Assembly: GCA_015832175.1 (NCBI GenBank)
Contig: WJXW01000001.1
Span: forward strand, 4,650,001 to 4,714,000
Direction of reading: 5' to 3'
Origin: Paraphaeosphaeria minitans
Lineage: Eukaryota; Ascomycota; Dothideomycetes; Pleosporales; Didymosphaeriaceae
DNA length: 64,000 nucleotides
A program made the translations under genes and the position numbers. Shown piece by piece: positions 11,777 to 22,486 of the stretch. How positions within the stretch are numbered: position 1 is the first letter of the stretch; every line of letters begins with the position of its first letter. Under the pieces are notes generated by a model. That model saw only the letters and a program-made list of their open reading frames with translations. It searched no databases and was not told the DNA's origin.

Positions 11777-13639
11777 GCAAGAGCGAGGCAGAGTAAGCGA
11801 TATGTAGGTAGGTAGGAAGTCTACCCCACCAAAGGCGACAGCCTTGGTTGGAGAATCCTTGACTCACAAACTTCCCGCACCAATCATCATTGTACCTCTA
11901 TCCTGTTCCCCTAAGTAGACAAAAACCTCTTTTCTATCGTTCGTATCTATACCATACTATACCAACTTTCATCGGTCAAATTTATCCTCCATTCACCGAT
12001 TTGAGTCACCTTGTTGTATTTCTTGTCACGTGATGCTGTCTGTATCACCTCCGACCAAAACCACTATTTGCAGTATATTCAACCTCATATTTTCCCCTCA
12101 TGATGATCAATGAGGGATATTCAAGTGTTCTATTGTTCCCAGATTACGTTCGTTACTACGTCGTGAAGTGCAAAACCGCATGTCCATTGGAACATAATGC
12201 AGAAAGTCTGGAAAAGTTTGTGTCATTATGAATCAGCTCAGTAAACGCATATGAAGCTACTTAGACTCAGGCTGCAGGTGGTTTAGCGGGGTGCAACACC
12301 TCAGATCCTCATTGATGAGTTGCGTCCAAGCCATTCTGAAGTAGTATCGTATCTCTGTATGGTTCAAAAACAGAGGATAGTTAACCAAATGGCATGTGGA
12401 ATCTTAGCCTTCTTTAAGTTCGATCATATTCCTCATCATCCATTCGAAAACCGGGGCATTTTCTGACGAACTCAACTCTGACAAGGTGTGAAGTGTACGG
12501 CCATATCATACAACTCAAGTTGGAACCACCACACCCTCTGGTAGATCCATAAGCATCCTATTAGTCAATTTAAAGTTAAATTTTCCATAAGCCAGTGAAA
12601 ATAAGTTGCCGTGAACCGCGATCATCTGGACTCGTGTATGTAGCTTGGAACAAGTGCAGTCATTCAAAATATCGGTGATACTCAAAAATTCGATATATCA
12701 CCACGAGCAAAATTCTTGATATGAGGGATTCAGGAGATTACGGATCAAAAGCGCTCATTATGGATTGGGGTAGAGTATCGGATGAAGAGCATGCACGCCG
12801 CTCCTGCACGCCACACGGAATTTATTTGTCTTGTGTTAGGCCTTAAATGCAAGCGCGACGAGCTCTGGATCATCTGCACATGCGCGTTGATCCAGTATCT
12901 TCATAGTCGTTCTGCCGTGGTTCCCTTGACCAATGTGACATTATAAGTTGCTCGCGGCAACGTGGGACAAGACTCACATCTCAATATCGACCGGCAGTTG
13001 CGGTCAATTGGGTCCACAAACGAAGGAGGCGGTAAGAGCCATCAGTTCGACGCTGGTGAGTCGGTCGTTCATGCAGCGGCGTCGCGCCATCTCCGCATGT
13101 GGTGTGGAATGTGGTTTTGTGCTCAGATACGCAAGGTGAGCTTCTAGCTGTACAATTACAAGTCTAAGCTTTCACATAGATTGTTACCTGCACGACGAGG
13201 GATTTCAGCTGGCTGGAAGATTGAAAAGGGCTGCGATGGGGGAGGGGGAGTTGGTCGCTCTAAGGCAGAAGAATCGAAGTCGACGGGTGGGCTGCTTGGG
13301 GTTGAGCGATGGGTGTTTACCTAAAGTGAGCGCGGTATGTTACGTCAGCCAGGGATATCAGCGCATGAATTGATGCAAGCGGGCCCAGGTGACATGAGAA
13401 AGGTGAATCAAGAGGAGGCACAAGTGAGGCGAGTTATGGAATAAATGGTAGACTGAAGAGATGCTAATAATGTCCTGAATAAGCTATGGCCCTTCTTGGA
13501 TGACCAGGACCAAGGGCCCAACGCCTCTACATACATATGTGAGCGTTACCAGAGAAATACTGCATACGCTGCAATGGAGCCAAGACTATGCTTTTGATTG
13601 CCCTGATGAGAAACTCAACTCAGGACACTGCAACAATAC
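11777..13639. other. 1.9 kb gene desert
   Basis: No frame above about 60 codons looks protein-like on either strand. The stretch is AT-richer than the flanks and contains no RNA gene that I can see. It may hold degraded repeats, but I cannot identify a family. Confidence 0.5.
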
Positions 13640-14556
13640 TTAATCCAAACAGCCCACCCCTCCAGATTTTACGCTCTTCATCAATCGATGAAATGCCTGC
13701 TCAAGCCCTTGTGCACAGATGCACCTGTGTCGAATGAAACCACTTACGTCCGGAAGAGTAGGTCGCAAGCAATCATTCCAGTGCTTATGATCGTATGGAT
13801 AGAATCGAAAAGAAACCACTCGTGCCGTCAACCCAATCATGACATTGTTCATGAAATACTCGTAGCCATATTGATTTATGCAATCTTTGGAGTGGTCCTC
13901 TTGGAGAAAGACGAATCTGAAATACAAACGATCCAGGTGGTTGAATCGTAACTGCCAAGCACTCCAGCCTGCTAGATCTGCCCATTGTTCGATGTTGCGT
14001 CCATGGCTTTTGCATTTGATCGACTGCTCAGTACGGAGTATGAAAAGTGTCGGGTGGTAATTGCCAAGCAAACCAAGGCAACGAGTGTCGTCGGCCTGAG
14101 AGCATCGTACTCCAGTTGGAATCTCAAAGCGCCCTACTACAACAAGTAGCCTTCGGATCAGGTGTGCTTTTGATAAGTTGGGCCCAGATACAGATGTCTC
14201 GCGACATTCAACAACAAAGAAGCTGCTGCTGTAGTAGACTTCCTGAGCCAGAGCCGCAAGTTCGCGATTGCCTGTTGCAATGAGAGGACCGAGAGTCTTT
14301 TTCATTGCCTGGCCGTGCTTATAGCGATCGATCCCGTATTGTCCAGGATCTGGGATCGTGTCTTTCGTACGTCAGCTTTGATTCCCATGAACGATTTGTC
14401 CCTTACGTTCTTACCTGTGTCACCATACTTAACCGGCGTCACTTCCTGTTCTTCTTTACCAACGTCTACAGCTAGCAGATGCCAAAGAATTTCCAATTTC
14501 AGTTCAGTTGACAGCTGCGGCCAGCCTGTGCTGGTTGAAATTCCACACGCAGCCAT
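13640..14556 (-). CDS. Hypothetical F-box-like fungal protein
   Basis: Exons 14556-14371 and 14308-13640 (62 bp intron, GTACGA...GGCCAG, phase 0) encode about 284 residues. The N-terminal WPQLSTELKLEILWHLL resembles the first helix of an F-box. After the intron comes MKKTLGPLIATGNRELAAL followed by AQEVYYSSSFFVVE, a block I associate with a large dothideomycete hypothetical family. No catalytic motif or signal peptide is seen. Splicing is supported because it joins two segments that sit together in such proteins. Role unknown; substrate recognition for ubiquitination is only a guess. Confidence 0.65.
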
Positions 14557-15214
14557 AGCGCAAGGGCTGGCAGAGCAGAAGCGCCAACTCGTGACGTCGA
14601 TGCGTTCCGAGAAAGCAGTCAGCTTGAACCCTCAGTCTAAGGTGCTGCACTTACTGAAGACCAAGAATTAAGAACACTAGCTCATGTTACCATCGCCTGT
14701 GTGACGTGGAGCCACGTCAATGACGGAGTCTATTCAACGTGACGGCCGTCGAAAGACAACGCAACGATGGAAACCCTGGGAAGCGTGCCACACGGTCGCG
14801 CCTCACGCTTTAACACGTCATGCGACGTGTGGTCAAGACAACTGTGGCCAAGGCAACCGCCTCCCCGGTCAATTAGGTAAAGAAGGAACAAAGATATCGC
14901 CGTTCGGTATGTGAAGCGACAAAGAACAAAGAGTGGAACCATGAAGCAACACAGATCTTGTGGGAATACTATATTCGTCACACTACCATAGGTTATCAGG
15001 AATACCTTGCTCCTTATTGTTGCTTCGCCGCAGCTAACGGCAGATTTCGTGCGAGTGCCAACAAGGCAGCAGCGGGCGAGCTCAAGTACCGACATCGGAG
15101 ATACGTTGTGAAGAGAAAGCGTTGTAACGTAATCGGGCCCTCGGCCGACAGGCAGATACTATAGTCGCACATGTAGCACATGCTTGATATCGCTATTTTC
15201 GACAGCTTCATCAA
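14557..15214. other. Spacer without recognised gene
   Basis: This lies between the 5' end of the F-box-like gene and the 3' end of the SDR gene, both on the minus strand. No convincing coding frame or repeat. Confidence 0.5.
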
Positions 15215-16229
15215 TTACTCTCGAGGTTTCGGCATGGGATAACCACCCATGTCGTCAAAGAACTGGCCGCCTTTTACCATGATATCTGAGATATCACTAC
15301 CTAGCCACTGTTTCGTCAGGGCTGTCCTAGCAGTTTCGATCTCCCTGATGAAAGACCCAGCAACCTGTAATTCTTGAGTAGTGCACTTGATGTGTGGAGC
15401 AGCTGAAAACCCACCATAACGTGATGGCCTTTTCTCGCAGGATCTGTACTTGTTGACATTACGGCATTTGCAACGTCCTCAACAGTGTTCGCTGGTAGGC
15501 CTCGATTCTTCCACTCATCCGAATAGCGACCTGTGATATACGTCGGTGTGAAAAAAGGCGCTAACACATTGACACGGATGTTCAGCTCCTTCGCTTTCCG
15601 TTGGGATGCACGCGCTGCTCCTACGACTGCGTGCTTAGTAGCAATGTAAGAGACGACCCCAGTGCCACCGAAGTATCCAGATGTCGAAGCAGTCAGTATT
15701 ATAGAGCCTCGTGCGCCGTCAAAGTCCAGTGGATTCGACCGCATCGAATGCATGGCTAGTCGTAAAGCTTGGTCTTGTAAGCGAGGGCTACATCAATTTC
15801 CGACGCATCTAGGATCTTACTATTCAGTGTTCCTTTCAGATTGACATCGATCACCCTCTGAGAATCTCTGCTCTCTAGCAACTCGCCTCCCTCGTCTTCT
15901 TCAAAATCAAAGAAGTTACTGCTCTCCATCATCCCTGCATTGGCAACGACGATGTCCACTTGTCCATACATCTTCTTGCTCTCTCGGAATAGCGCACGCA
16001 TGTTCTCCCAGTCTGCAATGTTGGATGGGTAGTATAATGCGCGGCTAGAATCGGATAGAGAAGAGATGAGTTCGTGAGCGGCATCTTTGGAGAATGGCAG
16101 GTCTGCGATGACAACATTGCAGCCTTTTTCGTGGAAGGCGCGAACAGTCTGGGCTCCAATACCTCCAGCACCTCCTGTTACTATGACCGTCTTTGGCTTA
16201 CCGTTGGGAAGGTTAAAGGGAGATGCCAT
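15215..16229 (-). CDS. Short-chain dehydrogenase/reductase
   Basis: Exons 16229-15821, 15755-15415 and 15364-15215 encode 299 residues; introns are 65 and 50 bp. The Rossmann nucleotide-binding motif TGGAGGIG lies near residue 20, the acidic residue after strand 2 (VVIADLPF) suggests NAD(H) preference, and VANAGMM is the central NAG motif. Catalytic Ser is in TASTSGYFGG and the YxxxK pair is SYIATKH. The C-terminal exon ends MPKPRE and is in frame only after splicing at CATGTTATG|GTGGGT. Overall it resembles fungal SDRs related to 15-hydroxyprostaglandin dehydrogenase; the substrate is unknown. Cytosolic, no targeting signal. Confidence 0.9.
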
Positions 16230-16922
16230 CTTGCTGCTTCAACGCGTTCGAAAAGATTTCTCTTTGTGATGTGGAAACAATGCCTCACTGGTCAGCTCTT
16301 CGAACAAAGAGTGCAAATCGGCCACACGAGCTTTCAACAAATGCGTACCAATAAGCAAGCTGTCATAAACGCGTCGGGGAGGAATGCACCTCTCCGATTC
16401 ACTGGTGTGGGGATCTACCCCGCTTCGTTCCCAATTCGGTCCTTTCACGGAAGCATTCCGAAAAGATCAGCATGCATCCTTCCCCAGGCTGGACACCCTT
16501 TGCCGAGATAGACTACTCCAACAATCTGATTGAAAAGCGCCATGCTAGGCTAGTTAGAAGTGTGGAGCAGCCAATTAGATACTAAGAAGCAGAGCTATAG
16601 ACCTCTTTCGTAGCATCTAATTAGCCATTAATCAGGCCTAGCATGGCACTTTTAAAACCTGATCATGCAGTACCGATGTAGAGTTTTACTACTACGGGCT
16701 CCGCCAACTCTGCAGATCTTTGTTTTCTATGGTATGATCCTGCTTATCAGAGGATACTAATACCTAGCTTCAGCAATGAAAAAAAGAAGCTAGTCCTTAC
16801 TTTACTTAGTACTAGATACGACAAAGAAGGCTAGAATATACCTACCGTCAGAACCCTTATCTGTGAAACTCTACAGTAGTATTATCACACCAGCTTGAAC
16901 GGAACAGCCTACTTTTGTGAAC
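16230..16922. other. Intergenic region rich in inverted repeats
   Basis: This lies between the divergent SDR and AhpD-like genes. It contains a foldback element (16533-16650) and a second set of short inverted repeats: GTAGAGTTT at 16678-16686 with AAACTCTAC at 16866-16874, and CTAGCTTC/GAAGCTAG at 16764-16793. No gene is seen. Confidence 0.55.
16533..16650. mobile_element. Foldback / MITE-like element
   Basis: Terminal arms AAAAGCGCCATGCTAGGC (16533-16550) and its inverted partner at 16636-16653 match at 17 of 18 bases. Inside, AGCCAATTAGATACTA (from 16569) and the reverse of 16611-16626 match at 13 of 16 positions, and the centre is near-palindromic (AGAGCTATAGACCTCT). The whole folds into one long imperfect hairpin of about 120 bp with no coding capacity. 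No clear target-site duplication is seen. Confidence 0.5.
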
Positions 16923-17859
16923 ATGGCTTCAACTGACGTCCCGCGAGGTCCGACCGAAGAAGAAGCCCTCGCACTCTTCAAGGCAGTTGAGGAGAAATTT
17001 CCGTCTAAGACTATTGGCGATGACAAGTGGTATGTTCTTACGGTATGTGAGAAATTATAAGAACATTTCATGAAGAAGCTGATCTGGTCAGTTTGCTGCC
17101 ATGGTTGCTGGCGGTGGGCATGAATTCGCCCCCCTCTTATACACGGAACTTATCAAGCGACCGGAATACCAAACATCTGAGCAGCGGCAAGCATTGATGC
17201 GCCGCATCCGCGAAACTCTACTCAAGCTGGTGTCTATTGCCGGCGTCTGTAAGCCATTAGACGCAATCTTTGATATCGATGCCATCACAGCGCCTGAGGA
17301 CAAGGATTATTCATTCTCGAGGTATTCATCATGTTGAAGAAAAGGGGATATGTTCGGAAGCTGATGTCGAGATAGAGAGGGGTGGCAATGCGACGAAGAG
17401 AACCGAAAACGCGGATTCGCGTGGCAAAACAGACTTTACGAACACAACCAGGGTGCTATCGATGAAGCACTTTCATCGCAGAAGGACTTCGGTAAGACTC
17501 GATTTCAGTGAAGAATCGCGAACTGACTTGCTCCTAGACTGGATCAGCAAAAACATCAGCTATGGACTTTACTTGTCCGACCATAGCATTCTCAATGATG
17601 TAGAAACTGAGCTCACAGTACTCGGTGGTATCATGATTCAGAACTTGCCTCGCGAAACAGGTTGGCATTTGCGAGGCACAAGAAGGATTGGAGTGAGCAA
17701 AGAAGACGTTGAGACAATACAACAATGCGTGAGTATATGTATGAAACTAAACCAACTCACAGCAAGCTGACTTTTGCTTAGATTGAATTGATAGCCAAGT
17801 TCTGTGGCCTGAGGCTACATAAGGTGCCAAGAGTTGCGGACATAGAGCATGAGGTGTGA
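16923..17859 (+). CDS. AhpD-like (carboxymuconolactone decarboxylase-like) fungal protein
   Basis: Five exons: 16923-17042, 17092-17321, 17376-17491, 17538-17728 and 17782-17859, with introns of 46-54 bp, give 244 residues. The order of blocks (VPRGPTEEEALALF, DKWYVLT, VSIAGVCKPLDAI, PEDKDYSFSR, EGWQ, DWISKNISYGLYLSDHS, VLGGIMIQN, WHLRGTRRIGVS, KVPRVADIEHEV) matches a conserved ascomycete family of the AhpD-like superfamily. The CxxC peroxidase motif of true AhpD is missing; only one Cys sits in GVCKP, so peroxidatic activity is doubtful. All splice phases check. Probably soluble. Confidence 0.85.
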
Positions 17860-18304
17860 CGGAATAGATGCTATTACAGAGTCGATTTTACTCATTATTA
17901 CACATGGATGTGATCAAGACAAGGCCCAGTACCAGACTGATATTTGTAAACAGGATTCGGTGATCTCCGTCGGCGCACTTGCGTCTGGTAGCCGCCACGT
18001 AGTGTGTCGCTAGCGTTCCTTTCCCCACTCTTCTCGGGGGAGCCATCTCGTCTCCGGCGTCTGACTCCCAACATCTGGAATGATGACGCACAGATCGCCG
18101 CACGTAAAGAAGTGGGAAACAAAACCCGAGTTTGCGGGGAAGTTCTCTGTGGGGAAAGGGCGCTTTTCGGCACGAGGAAACCGGGATGCTGGCGTTGGTG
18201 CGCACTAGAGTGGTGGTGCGATAAGCCGTTGCAGTATCTCTCATAAACGAATCGACGAGCTGCATTGATGAAACCGATCTCTGCATCCTTCTCCGCAACA
18301 TCTC
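17860..18304. other. Intergenic region, promoter of MFS gene
   Basis: Between two plus-strand genes. No protein-like frame is convincing; the overlapping minus-strand frames are Arg/Ser-rich and lack family resemblance. Confidence 0.5.
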
Positions 18305-20035
18305 ATGACGAGTGCAATCATGGCCACCCATTTCGACGAACAGAAGAGTTGGGTCGAGACCGTTGACAATATTGCAGCTCTCGAAGCAAAGAGAGATGTC
18401 GACACGTCTGGTTTCATCGAAGGGACCGACGAGGAGAAAAAGTTGGTGCGGAAGATTGATCTATTCCTGATGCCAGCGATATGGGTGTTGTATTGTTTCA
18501 GCTATATGGACAGGACCAACATCGTAAGTACACCACCTGCACGTACCACAAATCGATTGTACATGTGTCTCTGCATGAAAAATACCTGCCTCGCTTTAAT
18601 ATGACATATTAAAAGCATTCCCGCCCTCAGATACTCAAACTGACCTGATATGCGCCCTAGGGAAATGCAAAAGTCGCTGGGATGGATAAGGATATTGGTC
18701 TCAGCTCGACCCAGTATTTTCTCGCCATCGTTGTGTTCCAGGTTGGATATGTGATTGCTGAGATACCTTCGAAGTGAGCATCTCTAATCAAAACAGATGT
18801 GCAATATATTGCTAACAACCTACAGTATGATCATGTCACGGTGGCGTCCTTCGCTTTACGTGCCTTTTTTGATGATATTATGGGGAACAGTGGCAACACT
18901 GATGGCGCTCGTTAAGACACCAGCTCAGCTCCTCGGTATTCGATTTCTTCTCGGTGTGATGGAGGCTGGTTTCAGTCCAGCCATCCTCTTTATTATTTCA
19001 ACCTGGTATAGGAGGAAAGAGCAGTCGAAGCGCTTCATGACATTCCTTTCTGCGGGAATACTGTCCGGTGCATTTGGTGGCGTCATCGCCGGAGCAATCG
19101 TCGATTCACTCGATGGTGCTCATGGCATCCAAGGCTGGAAATGGTAAGTACACGACCTCTTCGATCAATAAAACTCTCTGAGGCTAACCAAATAGGCTGT
19201 TCATTGTTGAAGGCGTTTCTACCATTGGTTGTGCTTGTATTGCACCCTTTTTCCTCCTCGATTACCCAGCTACCACGAAACGACTTACTCCTGAACAACG
19301 CGCGCTGGCGGTAGCTAGGCTTCAAGCTGATGGAATTACAAGTCGAAGTGCAGACGGGGAAGTTGCCTCCATCTCACACTGGCGAGCGTTTGTTAGTGCG
19401 GTCAGCAACTGGCGCGTTTGGTGGTTGTGCATTGGTTACATGACCATCATCGGATGCTACAGCTTGAGCTACTTCAATCCGACCCTCGTGCAGGGCCTAG
19501 GATACACTGGCTCTGAAGCTCAGTAAGTGTCATCATTCCCCTCATTAAATGAAATGTTTTAATGAATATCAGGTACATGACCGTACCACTCTACGTGGTC
19601 GCCTTCGCTATCGCCGTACCAACATGTATCCTCGCCGACCGAATCCCTTCCTACCGCCCTCTAATGGCTATGCTTGTCTTGATCCTCGGTGCGCTGTTCT
19701 GTGCGCTCACAGCCGGCATTTATGCTTACATTCCACGATACGTATTTCTGTGTTTCATCAACAGCGCGATCTGGACTGCCAATCCACTTGCCCTGTCCTA
19801 CGCCTCGGTCTCCTTGGGACCGCTGCATCCTGAGACACGAGCCATCTGCCTTGCTATGATCAACGGCATGGGAAATCTTGCGCAAATATATGGCAGCTAC
19901 TTGTTTCCGGCCGACGATGCCCCCAAGTATCTTGTCGGATTCGGTACGTATGCTGGTTTGTTGACGTTCGGGGCGGCTGTCTACGGAAGTGCATGGTTGC
20001 TGTTTCGAAAATTCCCGTTCCGGTCCGAGACTTGA
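18305..20035 (+). CDS. MFS transporter, anion:cation symporter (allantoate/vitamin permease) type
   Basis: Exons 18305-18523, 18661-18773, 18826-19143, 19196-19522 and 19573-20035 encode 479 residues. Introns are 137, 52, 52 and 50 bp, and all phases agree. A cytosolic N-terminal tail leads to EKKLVRKIDLFLMPAIWVLY, then SYMDRTNIGNAKVAGM, the hallmark of the Dal5/Tna1-like ACS family. The segment ILFIISTWYRRKEQSKR is the family's TM4-5 signature. About twelve hydrophobic segments are present; the C-terminal ones include CLAMINGMGNLAQIYGSYLF. Expected substrates are organic anions or vitamins such as nicotinate, pantothenate or allantoate; which one cannot be read. An alternative start (ATG 18320) removes five residues. 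Confidence 0.9.
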
Positions 20036-20404
20036 GCAATGGACTCCCCACACTAGAGCCACTCGCTGTACATCAGTTGCAACTACTTATACTTGTCTTC
20101 CAAAAATTTTACGATGACATGATTGTGTCACGCAAATGTTAGCATAAGTGGGATACATTACACTTGAAGGCAACAGAGATTTAAGAATATGTATTGGATG
20201 CTATAGAAACTCACTTCAGGCAGATGGCACAAAGTGATAGATGATTTTGGTAATCATGCGGTAGCATTCTCCGAGAAACTAAACTACATGGGATTTATTC
20301 TATAGAGCATCCCCCAGATCTGTTCGACCTCCTCGGGACAAGCGATACTCTTTTCCATAAAAATGCTGAGCACCTCTTCTTCGAAGTCAGGATTACACAA
20401 GCAG
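20036..20404. other. Convergent 3' spacer
   Basis: Between the MFS transporter (plus) and paralog 1 (minus). Likely 3' UTRs only. Confidence 0.5.
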
Positions 20405-21319
20405 TCAAGGCGTCATATAAATTCCAAGCTCGTGACGAAGCTCGCCATCCTCGTGCGTAAGAGAGACGACGCCGCCCTTGGCCTGGTTGAGCTTCTTCGT
20501 GAGCGTACAGACGCGAGCATTGTACTCGAAGTCGGCCTTTTTCTCCTGCTCGTACTGCTCACGCTCTGTGGCACGGGTAACCATGCGCTCGGTGTACTTG
20601 CGGGCGTTGGCGTGCTGCTTATCGATGCCATCCATGGCCAGCTTCAAGTTCTGATGCTTCTTGAGATAGTGAGCAAATTCAACCTCATCATGGGCCGTCC
20701 CGATATCATGCTGGAAGCGACGACGAGCGAGATCGTTCGCGACGTGCAAGAACAGCGGATCCGTGGCGTGAAGGGTCACAATAGTGGTGAGGTTATGGTA
20801 AGAGATCAGCTCGCGGGAGATAGCTAATCGAAGGAAGCGTACGACATGGTCGACGTGAGACGACATGCCCAGGGTCACACCAGCTTTGTAGAGCTGGATA
20901 ATGTCTTGGACAGAGTGACCGCCAGGGATGCGAAAGACCTCAGCATCGCCAATAGCCTCATCAGTGACGGTGGACTTGAGCACATGCTTCAGGGCTTCGT
21001 GGGTAGCGCGTCCAACTGGGAGGTCGACGGGCTTGCACTGTGGCATGCGGCGGAAGTAGGCATTGGCCTTGGTGGAAATAGCCATGAACGCGCGGACGGG
21101 GACGTTCTGGATGATCACCTTGCCAGACATCATGATAGAGACCTTGGGGCCCCGAATAAGACCGAGGCGCTCATCTACAGTGAGTTCATTGAGGTCGACG
21201 ATACCAGACAGAATACCGTCCACCGGCGCTTTATTGTCGACAAGAGACGCGAGGCCGGCCTCGCGTGCCTTGTTGGTATTGGTAGTGGTTCGGGAAACGA
21301 CGCTCTGGAATGCGCTCAT
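20405..21319 (-). CDS. Tandem paralog 1, unrecognised family (possibly BTB-like)
   Basis: Uninterrupted frame of 304 residues without signal peptide or membrane segment. Core: LIRGPKVSIMMSGKVIIQN then VRAFMAISTKANAYF, a pattern of strand-strand-helix reminiscent of BTB/POZ domains, followed by helical segments and a conserved YLKKHQNLKLAMDGIDKQH block. The C-terminal 80 residues are charged and probably coiled-coil (RATEREQYEQEKKADFEYN). The same blocks recur in the next two genes on this strand. A TATATAAA box (21441-21434) lies about 115 bp upstream. Function unknown; a protein-interaction role is inferred only from the BTB-like look. Confidence 0.75.
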   Translation of the reverse strand: MSAFQSVVSRTTTNTNKAREAGLASLVDNKAPVDGILSGIVDLNELTVDERLGLIRGPKVSIMMSGKVIIQNVPVRAFMAISTKANAYFRRMPQCKPVDLPVGRATHEALKHVLKSTVTDEAIGDAEVFRIPGGHSVQDIIQLYKAGVTLGMSSHVDHVVRFLRLAISRELISYHNLTTIVTLHATDPLFLHVANDLARRRFQHDIGTAHDEVEFAHYLKKHQNLKLAMDGIDKQHANARKYTERMVTRATEREQYEQEKKADFEYNARVCTLTKKLNQAKGGVVSLTHEDGELRHELGIYMTP

Positions 21320-22486
21320 CTTGTCTTGGAATACGATGGTTTTTTAAGATGGGGTCGGTTTCAAATTTGAATCGGTTTGAAGTGGTGAAGTGTGTTTTCG
21401 AAGTGTGTCTTGGTCTATGTGTAGAATAAAAGGTTTATATAGTTGTATACCGAACTCGTGAAGGATTTTGGCCTATGCCAATAAAGGCAGTGCGGATACA
21501 CGATGCTGAGACAATGCTCAACGGTGAAATAACAAGCCCATACACCAGATTAAACCTTTTTCGTTGCTTAGCGCAGTGCAAATTGTATGTTCATGATGCA
21601 TACCATAAGATTTTGGCGATCAAAGGACAGGCGTGCTTTGATGGAAACATGGGTTCTCGGCGCCCTATACTGATGAGATCGTTCGAATGTGTTTTTTTAC
21701 AATAACGAGGCCACCAATGTCGCGGAGGCCTTGAGATAGCGAAGAATATATGTTAGTAAACTTGATTGATAATCTTTCATGACCAATACAGCGCAGTACT
21801 ATTTTTTTATTTTCTCCTTCTTTTTGTTTGGGCACAAGGTAACCGTTCCTAAGCGATATTCTCGTCGAGTGGGTATATATAGCCCTATATGTGTGTGAGA
21901 AGTTGCAAGTACGTTTAGCAAAAGATTTATCAAATCAAATAGTAATTTTGGTGGATTTGCTTCTATCTTTCTTCGCTTGTAACAATAAAGCCGAGTGTCT
22001 CATTACTGTCAACTAACACATAACCGAGACAGTATCAGATACAAACCGACACCTCTGTATAACCCTGATACAAACCGACACCTCTGTATAACCATGGTAT
22101 AAACTGTTACACCTCCATCAAGTCACTTCGCCTGTCAAATTGTTAACCAGGCTATGATCTGGCTCACGTGAAACAAGCTCTAAAAAAGAGTGCTAGAAGG
22201 CTATAGGTCTACCCACCCGTTCAAAGGTCACTAGGGAAGAAGTTTACATCACTCTGTACAACACTCTGGATTATTTGTAAAGATTTGTGATTATTATGTA
22301 TTCGGAAAATCCATGTTGGTCAAGGTTATTCCCAGGCAGCCCACCAATTACTGGTGAATGCGTTCAACAACTCGTACTCCAATATTAGACATTCTCATGG
22401 ACAGTGAAAAACCTCTAATTCAGGACACTACTCGGCTTCCTCATGCTAATCGATACACTTCATTCAAAGGGGCATCAGCAAGGTGT
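21320..22486. other. Spacer with TATA boxes and a short direct repeat
   Basis: Contains the promoter of paralog 1 (TATATAAA on the minus strand at 21434-21441). It also has a plus-strand TATATATAG near 21881 with no gene behind it, and a tandem repeat of about 29 bp (GATACAAACCGACACCTCTG...) at 22036-22105 present 2.5 times. No coding frame is convincing. Confidence 0.45.

Noticed and set aside
12948..13147. Two short plus-strand frames in the gene desert
   Set aside because: About 60 codons each, overlapping in different frames, no signal peptide or conserved motif.
20363..21370. Plus-strand frames opposite tandem paralog 1
   Set aside because: No family resemblance; the minus-strand frame shares conserved blocks with two neighbours.
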